Positions 54,290 to 64,000 of a stretch of 64,000 nt of DNA are shown in pieces (the stretch's first letter is position 1; each line of letters begins with the position of its first letter). The notes under the pieces were generated by a model. It ran no database searches and was not told the DNA's origin. It was given only the letters and a program-made list of their open reading frames with translations. Made by a program: the position numbers and the translations under genes. Source of the stretch: Smallanthus sonchifolius. Lineage: Eukaryota; Streptophyta; Magnoliopsida; Asterales; Asteraceae. The stretch is from positions 77,879,001 through 77,943,000 of the forward strand of contig CM042018.1 of NCBI GenBank assembly GCA_023525975.1, in the 5' to 3' direction.

Positions 54290-55570
54290 ATGATCATGAA
54301 TAAATTGAGAAGTTGGTGCATACGACAGAACACGTGGACCTCCAGTTTCGTTTTCCAAATTTAAGTTTCTCATACTTCAGCCCTGAGGCATGCCTTCTCG
54401 ATACTAGGTTCTTAGTAGCTTAACTACTACCTTTTATTTTCCTTGTTTGCTTTTATGTTTTCCTTTGTGTGTCAGGTAGAATAACATCACCAGGTAGCTT
54501 CTGTACTTCTTTGAGGAGTTACACTCCACCTCTACAACCTGAGGAGTCGGAAACCACATCAAATTTCAGTGAAATTCTATGAAGTCTTTAAAGCAACATG
54601 TTGACAAACAACTGATAGGCATAGCCTGACAGCAGTAATAAGTTTTGGCCTTAGGCTATACACCGAATTAAACGGGGGAGTACCAGTTTCTTTTACCTTA
54701 AAACTTCATGCATTTAAATTCCTATATAGAATTTCATTACATGCATTTATACATTGAGGTAATGCATAGTTTTAAGTGTGGGTGGGGAATTGGAAATTCA
54801 GGACTACTTGTAACCTCAAAGCAGTAACATTTTAACTTCTGATTTTCTACCCATTTAACTACAACATTACAAAAAAACCTACCTTTTTTAAAACCCAAAA
54901 AATTTTAAAAAATTTTAGCCCTAAAACCTCTTTGAGTTTGCACATAATTAAATAAAATGAATACATGGCAAGTAGAAACAAATGAATATTATGCATAACA
55001 AATCACTAAAACCTATCCCATCCGTTTCCATGGGAGAAAAATCTGAGCCTTTTCACGAGCATTATTATCACTATTTTTCATGCTCCTTTGTTTGGTATAT
55101 TGAGTGTTTTTCGATCGGATTTTATGCATAATTAGAACTTGTGTGACTTATACATATCGAGATCATGAACTAGTAGAAGTATGAAAGTGATCGAGGCACT
55201 TAGGACTTTATTACCCCTATATATTATCCTTAAACCCAAAATCCCAAAAATATTATCCACCTAGATAGCCCTCTGAGCCTTAGCCTTTTCTTTTCTACTA
55301 CCTACAATTATCAACCAACCAGCTTTTTGTAAACACCGGTTATTGGGTGAATGTCTTCAAAATGGGAAAACTATCTTATGTCATTATTTCAAGTTCATTA
55401 CCAATGATGCAATTTTGGAAAGAATCTATTTTACTCAAAAGAATTGGAATATACAAAGAAGGTGGATGCATTAGGAAGAAACAGCCAAACTATCTGCAAG
55501 GAATTTATGGAAATATTATTTCAAGTAAATTGAGGAAAAAGAATTATTGAAGAATTTGTCTTGATACAAA
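54290..55570 (+). other. gypsy-C spacer (no gene)
   Basis: An AT-rich stretch with TTTAAGTGTGGGTGGGGAATT near 54770 and homopurine text (AAGAAAAAGAAAAG) at 55565-55620. Short frames look random. In Athila elements the comparable zone lies before the 3' LTR. Confidence 0.6.
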
Positions 55571-56134
55571 AAGAAAAAGAAAAGAAACAGAAAAAGAAGA
55601 AAAGAAAAAGAAAGAGAGAAGAGGGTGTTTTACCTGCTAGATTTTAAAGAACTGGATATGCATTCTTTTGATTTTAATTTGCTTTTCTGCCTTCATTTCG
55701 TAAAGCCTAAATTACCAACCGGACTCCGAGAGAAGATTTTCCAAGCAACTAGTGATGTAAGAAAACGGTGGCACAAGCAAGAACAACTGCCACCATTCTG
55801 CGGCTTGTCAAAAAGCGCCGCCAAAAGAAGAGCCAAAAGATATGGCAAATGTGTGAAGTGTGGCAACTGGACCCACGATGGAAAATGCAGTAAGAATCAA
55901 ACTTATTCCCAACATGAGTATACGCATCTGATCAAAATGGGTGCTACTAGGTTACAAGCCGAGGGGTCCATACGAAAATGCAGTAATGTGTACTACACAG
56001 TGGGGGAAGAGTTGAACATGATAAGAAGTATCGGTCTTGGCAATTTGACCATAAACGAGCCCTTAGATCAGTTATACCCTCATGATCTGAGTACTGTAGA
56101 GGGACCCGCTATTATTTTCCATCTTAAGCCATGA
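55571..56134 (+). CDS. gypsy-C 3' ORF with zinc knuckle, unknown
   Basis: An open frame of at least 169 codons from the Met at 55625; the frame is open further upstream through a Lys-rich tract. From KPKLPTGLREKIFQATSDVR it runs to SKSAAKRRAKRYGKCVKCGN. CVKCGNWTHDGKC is a C-x2-C-x4-H-x3-C cluster, one residue shorter than a Gag knuckle, inside a strongly basic region. It goes on LIKMGATRLQAEGSIRKCSN and ends FHLKP. It is intact while all other gypsy-C frames are broken. I recognise no family; a nucleic-acid-binding role is inferred from the Cys/His cluster and basic charge. Confidence 0.6.
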   Translation, partial: KKKKRNRKRRKEKEREKRVFYLLDFKELDMHSFDFNLLFCLHFVKPKLPTGLREKIFQATSDVRKRWHKQEQLPPFCGLSKSAAKRRAKRYGKCVKCGNWTHDGKCSKNQTYSQHEYTHLIKMGATRLQAEGSIRKCSNVYYTVGEELNMIRSIGLGNLTINEPLDQLYPHDLSTVEGPAIIFHLKP

Positions 56135-56485
56135 AGCCGTAGTTGTGTGTTCCACGATAGCTGCAACCCTTCAAAACCCTTTTACATCCGTAAAAATCCA
56201 AAAATAATTTCATTTTCACCCTTTATTTTTTTTAGCCACAGTATAACCCGTTTAAAGTCCTCATGATTCATGCATACTACTTAGTTGGTGGAGACTTGAT
56301 TTGCATACAAGTTTATGACCATTTGAGTGTTCTACTTAACTTACATTAGCCATACATATATAACCCTAGAGTTAAGTGAACATTGCGAGGAGTGAAAGAT
56401 TATGCATAATTAAAGTTCTAGCAGGCTTGTCATGGACTCCAGCATAGAAAAATACAAAAATAGAATAAGCGACTCAAGAGCTATC
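56135..56485 (+). other. gypsy-C 3' remnant (no gene)
   Basis: AT-rich sequence with TTATGCATAATTAAAG near 56400, similar to text near 55120. No LTR start TGATATGCCC is present, so the 3' LTR was lost. The break is at about 56485. Confidence 0.6.
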
Positions 56486-56629
56486 CCCTGGACTTCATAT
56501 CTTTAAAATTTGGGGTGTTCCAATTAGCTTAAATTCTCAAGTGTTTGGACGTGGTTTTCTGGATGGTGGTCTCTATAAATTAGAACTAAATGATGAATTT
56601 TCCAAGTCTTTGTTATCATATAATATGAA

Positions 56630-57836
56630 GAGTTAAATACGGTTTTAGTCCCTGTGGTTTGAACAAAATAACCATTTTAGTCCAAAAGATTAAATTTAAC
56701 TTTTTTGATCCAATAGTTTCATTTTTGTATCAACTTAAGTCCAGCCATTTAACATCATCCATTTTTTCTGTTATATTTTTATGTAAAGACTAAAATACCC
56801 CTCTTATAAAAAATTTAAAAAGATAAAAAGAAAGTTAAATTAAAAAAAAAAACCTTGTATGCATAACCCTCTTTTATGCATAACCCTACAAGGACTTATA
56901 AACCTCTTTTATGCGACCTCTACCATCAGTACACCACTGAGCTCCACCGCCACCATCACCACCGACGAAATTGAAGCACTGGCCAGGCCAAATCGGTCCA
57001 GATCTGCAACTCCATCTTCACCTCGTGTTTATCGTGGCTATGAACTCAAATCAACCAAAACTAAAGCACTAATCTGGCGAAATCCAAACCCTCTCCGCCA
57101 TAACCCAAATCATATGAGTAGTCGACAAATTGCCGGGAAAACATCATCGCCGATTAAGGATGTAGTGGGGGCGGTAACAGGGTTTGATTCTAGATCTATG
57201 AAGATGATTGAAACCCAGATCTATGAAGATTAAAACCCAGTGCCTTTGTTTTGTTAAAATGTGAATCATGGCCCAAGATGATTGTAATGAATGCTTGTAA
57301 TTAGGGTTTGATTCCACTAATTTGAAGAAATTCCAAGAGATAAAAGAAGAAGTTCCACTTTTCTTTTTGTTATTGTAAAAATGTCTTCTTGAAAATTTTA
57401 GGATTACACACAACAAAGACCTTCACAAAAGCTTGTAGCTAAAGATCTTCACGGGACTGAATGGAAATTCCGACATATCTACAGAGGTATAACATACAAG
57501 CCAAATGGTTGAGGTGATGACTGAACCGATTTGGGGGTTTGAGTTTTGGTTTGATGGTGGCAGGTTTTTGATAGAGATGGTAGAGAGAGAATAGAGAGAT
57601 GGGAGAGTGAGAGAGATGAGATATAAGGTTTTGATTTTATAAAGTTTTTGTTTTTTTAACTAAAAAGGGTATTTTAGTCATTCTAAAAAACTTAACAGAA
57701 AAAATCTAATGGTGTTAATGAACTGGACCGTAACTGATAAAAAATTGAAACCATTGGTCTAAAAAGTCAAATTTAAACTTTTGGACTAAAATAGTAATTT
57801 TGATCAAACCACACAGACTAAAACCATATTTAACTC
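56630..57836. mobile_element. MULE-like DNA transposon, non-autonomous
   Basis: The 1207-bp insertion has about 80-bp terminal inverted repeats starting GAGTTAAATA.GGTTTTAGTC and containing GTGTGGTTTG/CTGTGGTTTG and TTTTAGTCCAAAAG. A 9-bp duplication TAATATGAA/TAATATCAA (56621-56629 and 57837-57845) has one mismatch. TIR length and 9-bp target fit Mutator-like elements. Copy 1 of the locus (49420-49450) has no insert. There is no transposase; the middle is less AT-rich and may be captured DNA. Confidence 0.85.
56859..57233 (+). CDS. Possible captured gene fragment in the MULE
   Basis: A 124-codon frame: Leu-rich start, a Ser/Thr-rich STISTPLSSTATITTDEIEA, then RSRSATPSSPRVYRGYELKS, NPNPLRHNPNHMSS and DVVGAVTGFDSRSMKMI. 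GC content is higher than in the surrounding element. Near 57480-57620 GA-rich text (GAGAGAGA) resembles a plant 5' UTR on the other strand. No family recognised; it may be chance. Confidence 0.3.
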   Translation: MHNPLLCITLQGLINLFYATSTISTPLSSTATITTDEIEALARPNRSRSATPSSPRVYRGYELKSTKTKALIWRNPNPLRHNPNHMSSRQIAGKTSSPIKDVVGAVTGFDSRSMKMIETQIYED

Positions 57837-57845
57837 TAATATCAA

Positions 57846-58266
57846 TGAGAATTTAACAAAGACTAAACGAAAACGAGACTCAGAAACTTCATCCATGTTG
57901 TGGCGTCAAAGTTTAGGGCACATTTCTCGAGAAAGTTTATCGAGGCTCGTGAAGGATGAAGTCTTACCCTCTCCCGATTTCAATGGTTTTGGAACATGTG
58001 TCAAATTCCTTAAAGGTAAAATGACAGCAGCGAATAAGAAAGGTGCCACCAGGAGCTCTAATTTATTAGAACTGATTCACACTGACATTAGTGGCACTTA
58101 CCCTATCGCTGTAATAGCTGGGCATACTTCATTGATCACTTTTATCGATGATTATTCTCATTATATGTACTTGTATCTTACTAAAGAAAAATCTGAATCA
58201 CTTGCAACTTTTAAAGATTATAAAATTGATGTTGAAGAACAACTTCATCTTCAAATAAAAGTTGTG
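57846..58266 (+). pseudogene. copia-3 integrase fragment, copy 2
   Basis: The frame NLTKTKRKRDSETSSMLWRQ, GHISRESLSRLVKDEVLPSP, CVKFLKGKMTAANKKGATRS, ELIHTDISGTYP and TFIDDYSHYMYLYLTKEKSE is open through to the break. It lacks the TGA and TAA found in copy 1, so those are later C-to-T changes there. The Cys-to-Phe change in the zinc site is shared. It ends at a joint with gypsy-D's LTR. Confidence 0.87.
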
Positions 58267-58275
58267 AGTTCACGA

Positions 58276-59106
58276 AACTCTGACTCGGACTAAAGATTGA
58301 TTTGGTTTGGGGGGTTGGCTACACTACTATTAAGCTAATGAATGCATAAAACTCGAACGACCCAACTATCAAGAACAAGAGAGGTTGAATCAAGGATGGG
58401 AAGAATATCACCTAGGTCGAAATCCTACTTTCAAAGCACAACTTCTATCGATTATGGAAACTATAATGGATCTGGGTTTCTAATGAAACAACTCAATACA
58501 GCCTAGTGGATCCCTAATCACTCTCAGGGTGTCACCAACTAAGGAGCCTAAAGATGTAATAACTCACCAGATTGTTGGATCACTTCTCAGGTATTTCCAA
58601 ATATGTTAAAGTACCCTAATAGACAGAATACCTCTCAGTCTCTCCGTCCACCAAAACACTAAAAGAATGCACAGGGTAACCTCAAGATAACAACTATGAC
58701 ACGAATAGCAACAATCACTAGACACCTAATACCGGCTTCCTCTCAGACAGCTGACACTCAGATTCCTAATGACGAAGACTAAATAACTAATTCTCACCTC
58801 TCGGGTATTGAACTAGGATACACATCAATTCTAATCAGTAATCAAAGACAATTCCTATGGCTACTACATCTAGCAAACCACCCTAATCACAAACCCTAAG
58901 ATCTATGACCAAGATACGCTAATATAACTGGCAGACAACCACAATCAGCGCAAGGAATTGAAATCAAACACAAGATCAGATCTAAACATGCAATAACATC
59001 ATAATTATCAACTCAAGATCTTCTACAAAATCATAAACCCATTAATTAAATCCAAAACCGATAAAAACTGAAACTTTTACAAGTATTAATCAATTGACCT
59101 AGGAAA
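58276..59106 (-). repeat. gypsy-D 3' LTR, both ends missing
   Basis: On the minus strand this corresponds to roughly 1265-2210 of D1 in order, including CAGCTGTCTGAGAGGAAG and GTCTAGTGATTGTTGCTA. It lacks the 5' third with the palindromes and the terminal 180 bp. The left break is beside copia-3 copy 2; the right break joins gag near CCTAGGTCAA. Confidence 0.82.
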
Positions 59107-59222
59107 TATATAAGTTTTGCAGCAGCCACGTTAGTCTCAGGAGTGACCCGATGCACACCTGTAGGAGAAGAGGCGGGTGCTCTTGGTGTAGGAATGGAAT
59201 TCCTAACAGAATGTGGATGCTG
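59107..59222 (-). pseudogene. gypsy-D gag, distal fragment
   Basis: On the minus strand the frame continues from 62381 once E2 and one CTGTT are removed: QQHPHSVRNSIPTPRAPASS, then PTGVHRVTPETNVAAA. Then the deletion joint enters LTR sequence. No stop lies inside. Confidence 0.8.
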
Positions 59223-60547
59223 CTGTTTGTGACTATCCAGACTTTATAGTCCAACTATGTTAACTATTTTAGTTAAATCCTAACTAATTTGACTTATCTC
59301 AAACCCTAGGGACTAATTCTGTCAATAATCTAAACTTAAACTCCAAGGACTAGTTATGTAATATTCCTAATCTATTATGTTGACCTTACAAAGTCAAAAT
59401 CATATTCCTGTTGACTTGTAATAGTTAAACTAACCATGTTCTAACTCCATCCAAACCAAAGGGACCGATTCTTACTATTTCTAAACATATGAACATGCAA
59501 CTGAGGGACTAATTCTGTAGTTAAGTAAATTTCAATTTTTGTTGACTTTCATAAGTCAAACAGAGTGTTCTTGAGCCTGAATCCACGAAATCGGTTGATT
59601 TGTAACCGTCATCCACGATTAGTAACATTTAACGACACCATTAAGGTGTTAAAACACCATCATTGCACAAATTAATCCAATTAATGGCCATCAAACCTAT
59701 AACTGTCGTCCCTATCATTGACCATTATCAAATTGACCCAAATCCTCTGTTATTCGCACGAATTGGATACCTGCACACTTCATTCGAACTCCACTGAAGC
59801 TATTGCACGCATAAATTAGACCAGAGGAGAAGTTACAATCATCGGAGATCAAATTCTTCGCAGTCGGATTTCCGTTCTAGTCGACCACCATCAAATCAAG
59901 CTTCATTCTGGTAATTTATTACTCTGTTAGTTTCGTTTCCACTCCTAAAGCCAAAACCCTATGTCAATTCAGTCTATTAACATCGAATTGGATAAGATCC
60001 CGTATCTAGGGTTCGTTCATAAACTGAATTGGGGTTTTTGATCTTAGACTCAGTTTAAATCCAATTAAGGTGTATGGTTAGCTTTGTAACCTGTCACTGA
60101 TCAAAAGCCCTATGTTAATCCAATCTTTTTTTATCGAATTAAACGTGATATGTTTCTAGGGTTCATCCCAATTTACGGTTTAATCGAATACGGGTCTAAA
60201 CTTGATCTCAATACAATCAAATGGTATAGTTAGATTCGCAATTTCATTCTTATTAAAAACCCTATGAATCCAACGCCTTTTAACATCAGATTTAATCAAA
60301 TTAATCTTGTGTTCATATTTAGGGTTTTCGGTTCTTGAAACTACAATTAAACGATATTAAACTTGATGTTTTTACAATTACTTACACCCACAGACTCGCA
60401 AGCATCCGATTAACAGAACCCCTATACTTCTGATTGAAATTGTAATCGAAATTGTGAGTTTGGGATGGGATTCGATCGCACATACAAATGGGGAGGGATG
60501 AACATTTGGGTTGTATGTTAAAACCATTTCAATCCGGATCATGTTGC

Positions 60548-60622
60548 GATGACCCTAGCAGGCGGACTGGTTAAACACTTGTACAAACAGGGAGGAGACC
60601 CTGGTTCGAGTCTCCCTCCCAC
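60548..60622 (+). other. tRNA-like segment inside LTR E2
   Basis: GGACTGGTTAAAC (about 60566) and GGTTCGAGTCTCC (about 60605) parallel 13049-13120 in E1. The stem around the B box is GGGAGG/CCTCCC here and GGGGG/CCCCC in E1, so pairing is kept with different bases. TTTT follows. Confidence 0.45.
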
Positions 60623-61360
60623 TGTTTTGGTTTTTATTTATTTTTAAAGCATTATTTAATTATAAAACCCACCCCTATAATATTATATTATTATATTAAA
60701 GTGTTTTAGCCCGGGAAACGACCCGTAGGCTCGGTTTTCAAATTATAACCCATTTTTATTATTATTTCCATTTATAAAATAATATATCTTTATTGTTTTC
60801 AAACTGCGACTTCGAATAAAATATTATATTCATATTATTTTCAACCTCACGATCTAAACTAAAAATAATATATATTTTTATATTATTTTTATCACGTTTA
60901 TAAAGTTTATGAAACGATTCAAAAATTATAGATAATATAGTTTGTTATATTATTTACTCACATTTATTATATCGATTAAAAATAATATATTTATTATTTT
61001 TCCGCACAAATGATTATTTAGTTAATCATGCGAACTTAAAAAATATAATATATTAAATTATATTATTTTCTTAACTTTTGTAAACGACTCGAACGTACAA
61101 ATTTATTTATTTATTATTCGTTATTTATGTTCGAGACGAAACTTAGTTATTCTAATGCGTATAGAAATCCTTATTATCGTGGACACGTTCGTCTACTTTT
61201 TAATCCTAAGTATTTAGGACATTCAAATCTTCCTTGTCATCATCACAAATCCCAATGTGTCCCTAATTGTTATGTAGCCGTTGCTGGCTGACACTTGTGT
61301 ACCAAATCTCTTACTTGTGTGACACTACCTACAACGCAACACAGGTGAGTTTCACGGCCC

Positions 61361-61690
61361 CTTTTTACTTGTTTTCCTATTGGGGGAGAAACATGCATAC
61401 ACACATACAATATTTTACTTGTTTTCCTTTTAAGGAGAAACATGCGTACTCACAAACATTATTTTATTTCTTTTCCCGTTGGGGAGAAACATCCATACAC
61501 ACAAACAATATTTTACTAGTTTTCCCGTTGGGGAGGAACATACATACAAACGAATATCATTTTACTTATTTTCCCGTTGGGGAGAAACATGCGTATAAAC
61601 AAACATCATTTTACTTGTTTTCCCGTTGGAGAGAAACATGCATACGAATAGACATCCGTTACTTGTCTTCCAGCCAGGGAGAGACATACA
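61361..61690 (+). repeat. Minisatellite in LTR E2, about 6 units
   Basis: Units of 58-62 bp: TTTTACTTGTTTTCCCGTTG, GGGAGAAACATGC, then an ACAxACAAACAT spacer. The units vary by substitutions and 1-3-base indels. E1 has about three units at the same place. Confidence 0.88.
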
Positions 61691-62380
61691 CACGGACATG
61701 GATCACATAGTATTTCATTACCACTTGTGTACTTAAGCCTAAACACTATCATGAAAGTCCTCACATCGAACCGTTAATATTGACTTAGCGAGGTAATTTG
61801 AGTAGTACTACTGGGTTTGACAAACCCCACCCGGGCTAGTCGCGCAAGCACGATTGGAGGTCGAACATGTGTAGATTGGCCTAAACATATTAGTCAGGGT
61901 TGATAGACCTGGCTGGAGGCAAACAAACAAACCAACAATCAGCTTCGGTTGCGAGCGCTTAGAGTAACTTGTAAATTGTCTAGCTAGCAATAGATGTGAC
62001 TTACGTATGTGGATCCAGTAACACCCAAACAGCTTATTTACATACAAACCTGTGAACTCACCAACCTCGTGTTGGCACTTTTTCTTACATGTTTTTCAGG
62101 TCGCTTTGGCACATGTTGCACACTTAGGACATGCATGGAGTCCTACTGTCATATCATTCATTTTAAACAGTTTTACTTATTTACATTAACTGACTCTTGT
62201 TGCATGTATTTACTTTTGATTTCATTCTAATGTTTACGTTTCCGCATTTAACTCTAAACATTTAATGGTTTTGTTCAAACTCATATAGTATCGTTTGACG
62301 TAACTAATGACTGAGATCCTGGTTTGTCACAATCCTAACAGTAGAACTTCGTTAGTGGAATTTGGGGGTGTGACACTGTT

Positions 62381-63200
62381 CGGCTTGAGCGAAGCTCTCA
62401 AACATTTCCTCTCACTCATCAGGCTCGAGTCTCTCCATGATATGACCTCCCGCAGCTGTGTTGAACATTTGCTGCTTCTCGAAGGTAAGGCCATTATAGA
62501 ACTTCTCCACTAGCGCCAAGTCGGAAAGAATGTGCTGAGGACATCGGCTCAATAGCCTGTTGAACCGCTCCCAGGCCATGTGATAAGGCTCGTCAGGATC
62601 CATCCGGAACGAATGGATTTGATCCCGAAGGCGAGCGGCCTTGGAAAGTGGATAATACTTCTTGAAGAATTTGGCTTGAAGATCCTCCCAAGTGGTGATA
62701 GAAATGTTAGGGAATGTGTCAAGCCAAGTAAATGCGCGGCCAGAGAGCGAGAATGGGAAGAGACGCAAGTAGATTGCGTCATTAGACACACCAGTGATAT
62801 TGAAGGTATCACATATGCACGCAAAGTGGGACAGGTGTCCGGGTGCATCCTCATCCTCAAGGCCATGAAATTGAGTGGCATGAGTGATCATGCTCATGAC
62901 ATGTGACGGGATCTGCCATGTATTCGTGTTCGGAATAGCGAGGCGTGTGATCGAAGATCTCGCCTCGGTGACCCCGTCACTAGCTATCTGGTGCACGGTA
63001 CGTCTCGCTGGTGGGTCAGCGTCGCCCATAGTAGGAAATGGAATTGGGCTAGTAGAACGTACCTGGGATTTGCAAAGCTCTTTCAAATGCTCCCGAAGGT
63101 CGCGGGTGCGCTCGTGAAGCTCACGTTCGGGCTCTGGAAAAGCTGAATAAGTTGGTGATCCCTGCGAACGAGTATTGTGCATAAACTGACACAAGAACAA
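62381..63200 (-). pseudogene. gypsy-D gag, proximal part
   Basis: The frame from 63200 reads FMHNTRSQGSPTYSAFPEPE (MHNTRSQG is the likely start), MSMITHATQFHGLEDEDAPG, CICDTFNITGVSNDAIYLRL, FPFSLSGRAFTWLDTFPNIS and TTWEDLQAKFFKKYYPLSKA, then DPDEPYHMAWERFNRLLSRC. A TGA follows RLEPDE at 62412; beyond it EEMFESFAQAEQ leads into E2. Typical Athila/Tat gag, 260 codons before the stop. Confidence 0.9.
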
Positions 63201-63352
63201 AAGAAAATAAATAAAGACTCAAAAACATAAGGACTCGATCCTATATTAGACACTCTGATAGCATGTAGGACAAGCACACAAACAAGACTCAAAAACAAAA
63301 CAAACCAAAAATCACTAAAAGAACTAGTCAAAGCTAATATTGCTATTGCTAA

Positions 63353-63373
63353 GTGTCCCCGGCAACGGCGCCA
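63353..63373 (-). other. gypsy-D primer binding site
   Basis: The minus strand reads TGGCGCCGTTGCCGGGGACA, the complement of tRNA-Asp 3' end used by Athila/Tat elements. It is six bases inside the LTR end TGACATCA at 63380. Confidence 0.92.
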
Positions 63374-63379
63374 AAAACT

Positions 63380-64000
63380 TGATGTCATCCGACGGTCTAT
63401 ATAAAAACTAACAAAACCTAACCCAGACTCCTAAGTAATAATGGGAATACCTATGAACAAAACCGCACTGACAGGCAAGTGTACCTATCAAGTGTAGCAC
63501 AGCTTAACGGTAAACCGGAATATCGAACCCTAGAGACACTACGAAAACAAAACTAGACTCTGACTCGGACTAAAGATTGATTTGGTTTGGGGGGTTGACT
63601 ACACTACTATTAAGCTAATGAATACAGAAAAGTCGAACGACCCAACTATCAAGAACAAGTGTAAGGTTGAATCAAGGATGGGAAGAATATCACCTAGGTC
63701 GAAATCCTACTTTCAAAGCACAACTTCTATCGATTATGGAAACTATAATGGATCTGGGTTTCTAATGAAACAACTCAATACAGCCTAGTGGATCCCTAAT
63801 CACTCTCAGGGTGTCACCAACTAAGGAACCTAAAGATGTAATAACTCACCAGATTGTTGGATCACTTCTCAGGTATTTCCAACTATGATAAAGTACCCTA
63901 ATAGACAGATTATTTCTCAGTCTCTTCGTCCACCAATACACTCAAAGAATGCATGGGATAATCTCAAGATAACAACTATGACACGAATAGCAACAATCAC
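63380..64000 (-). repeat. gypsy-D 5' LTR, partial
   Basis: The LTR 3' end (minus strand ATAGACCGTCGGATGACATCA in part) matches the end of D1. It continues past the window edge, so the promoter and palindrome part are not seen. Confidence 0.88.

Larger units (their letters stand above)
50089..56485 (+). mobile_element. gypsy-C: Athila-like gypsy element, gag-protease only
   Basis: A plus-strand element with 5' LTR 50089-51685, a tRNA-Asp-type PBS, gag (51891-53100), protease (53100-54153), a structured spacer, and a zinc-knuckle ORF (55571-56134). RT, RNase H and integrase are absent. No 3' LTR is found; the element stops near 56485 where a duplicated gypsy-A/copia-3 junction starts. The left flank is copia-3 integrase; its possible 5-bp target GGTTT (50084-50088) cannot be confirmed on the right. 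Confidence 0.86.
56486..58267 (+). repeat. Duplicate of the gypsy-A end and copia-3 integrase
   Basis: 56486-56518 repeats the last about 35 bp of gypsy-A's LTR (GACTTCATATCTTTAAAATT..GGGTGTT), then ATTAG, then copia-3 from CTTAAATTCTCAAGTG. With the MULE removed, it aligns with 49302-49866 with roughly 30 mismatches in 515 bases by eye. Since it carries the LTR-TSD joint, it was copied after gypsy-A landed. Confidence 0.88.
59228..62375 (+). mobile_element. E2: 3.1-kb solo LTR, same family as E1
   Basis: Starts TGTGACTATCC, ends GGGGGTGTGACA, with perfect CTGTT duplications (59223-59227 and 62376-62380). It aligns along its length with E1; the extra 170 bp are mostly in the minisatellite. 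It holds the tRNA-like segment (60548-60622). A TTCTTACATGTTTTTCAGGTCGC segment near 62080 parallels E1 near 14475. No genes; the 147-codon frame at 61267-61710 is translated minisatellite. Confidence 0.88.
58276..64000 (-). mobile_element. gypsy-D: Athila-like element, deleted, interrupted by E2
   Basis: A minus-strand element with its 5' LTR from 63380 off the right edge, PBS at 63353-63373, gag down to 59107 and then a direct jump into the middle of an LTR (59106-58276). Protease and pol are gone. The LTR fragment and the 5' LTR share near-identical text (58278-58720 and 63557-64000). Solo LTR E2 lies in gag. Same family as D1. Confidence 0.86.

Noticed and set aside
61267..61710. 147-codon open frame on the plus strand
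   Set aside because: It is the translated minisatellite of LTR E2; repeat units are not multiples of three and E1 lacks the frame.

Overview
This window is plant nuclear DNA made almost wholly of nested LTR retrotransposons. I found no convincing host gene. It shows Ty1/copia and Ty3/gypsy polyproteins, plant-type primer binding sites (initiator-Met-like TGGTATCAGAGC and tRNA-Asp-like TGGCGCCGTTGCC), AT-rich spacers, solo LTRs with 5-bp target duplications and a MULE-like element. A large extra ORF downstream of pol in one copia element resembles, from memory, proteins common in SIRE-type elements of the daisy family, so Asteraceae is my guess.

Layout. 1-6980: copia-1 (SIRE-like, minus strand, 3' part off the window), split by solo LTR D1 (646-2297, duplication ATGTC). 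6981-7672: AT-rich AACGAAC repeat. 7673-9603: a gag-only minus-strand element (F) carrying a GGTACC-rich MITE-like insert. 9631-50083: copia-3 (plus strand), broken by solo LTR E1 (11796-14773, CACAT) and by gypsy-A (15531-49336, ATTAG). Gypsy-A (minus, chromodomain type) has gypsy-B (17238-39721, TACGC) in its left LTR and solo LTR A' (45797-48133, CATTT) in its right LTR. Gypsy-B has copia-2 (17693-30713, ATACC), a 13-kb SIRE-like element, inside its own left LTR. So copia-2 sits in gypsy-B, in gypsy-A, in copia-3, and each boundary is readable to the base.

50089-56485: gypsy-C, an Athila-like plus-strand element with gag and protease but no RT or integrase, plus a small zinc-knuckle ORF. 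56486-58267: a second copy of the gypsy-A/copia-3 junction, itself split by a MULE (56630-57836). 58276-64000: gypsy-D (Athila-like, minus), internally deleted and interrupted by solo LTR E2 (59228-62375, CTGTT).

Nearly all coding regions are broken by stops and frameshifts, so the window is a graveyard of elements rather than a set of working genes. What stands out is non-coding. Most LTR families here carry their own cluster of near-perfect palindromes, usually just upstream of the TATA box. Related families keep the symmetry while changing both arms together. Transcribed LTR and leader regions hold hairpins with paired changes. Splice-acceptor-like sequences sit directly before ORF starts in gypsy-B and at the gag/pol junction of both SIRE-like elements. 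Mismatch counts are by eye; no database search was possible.
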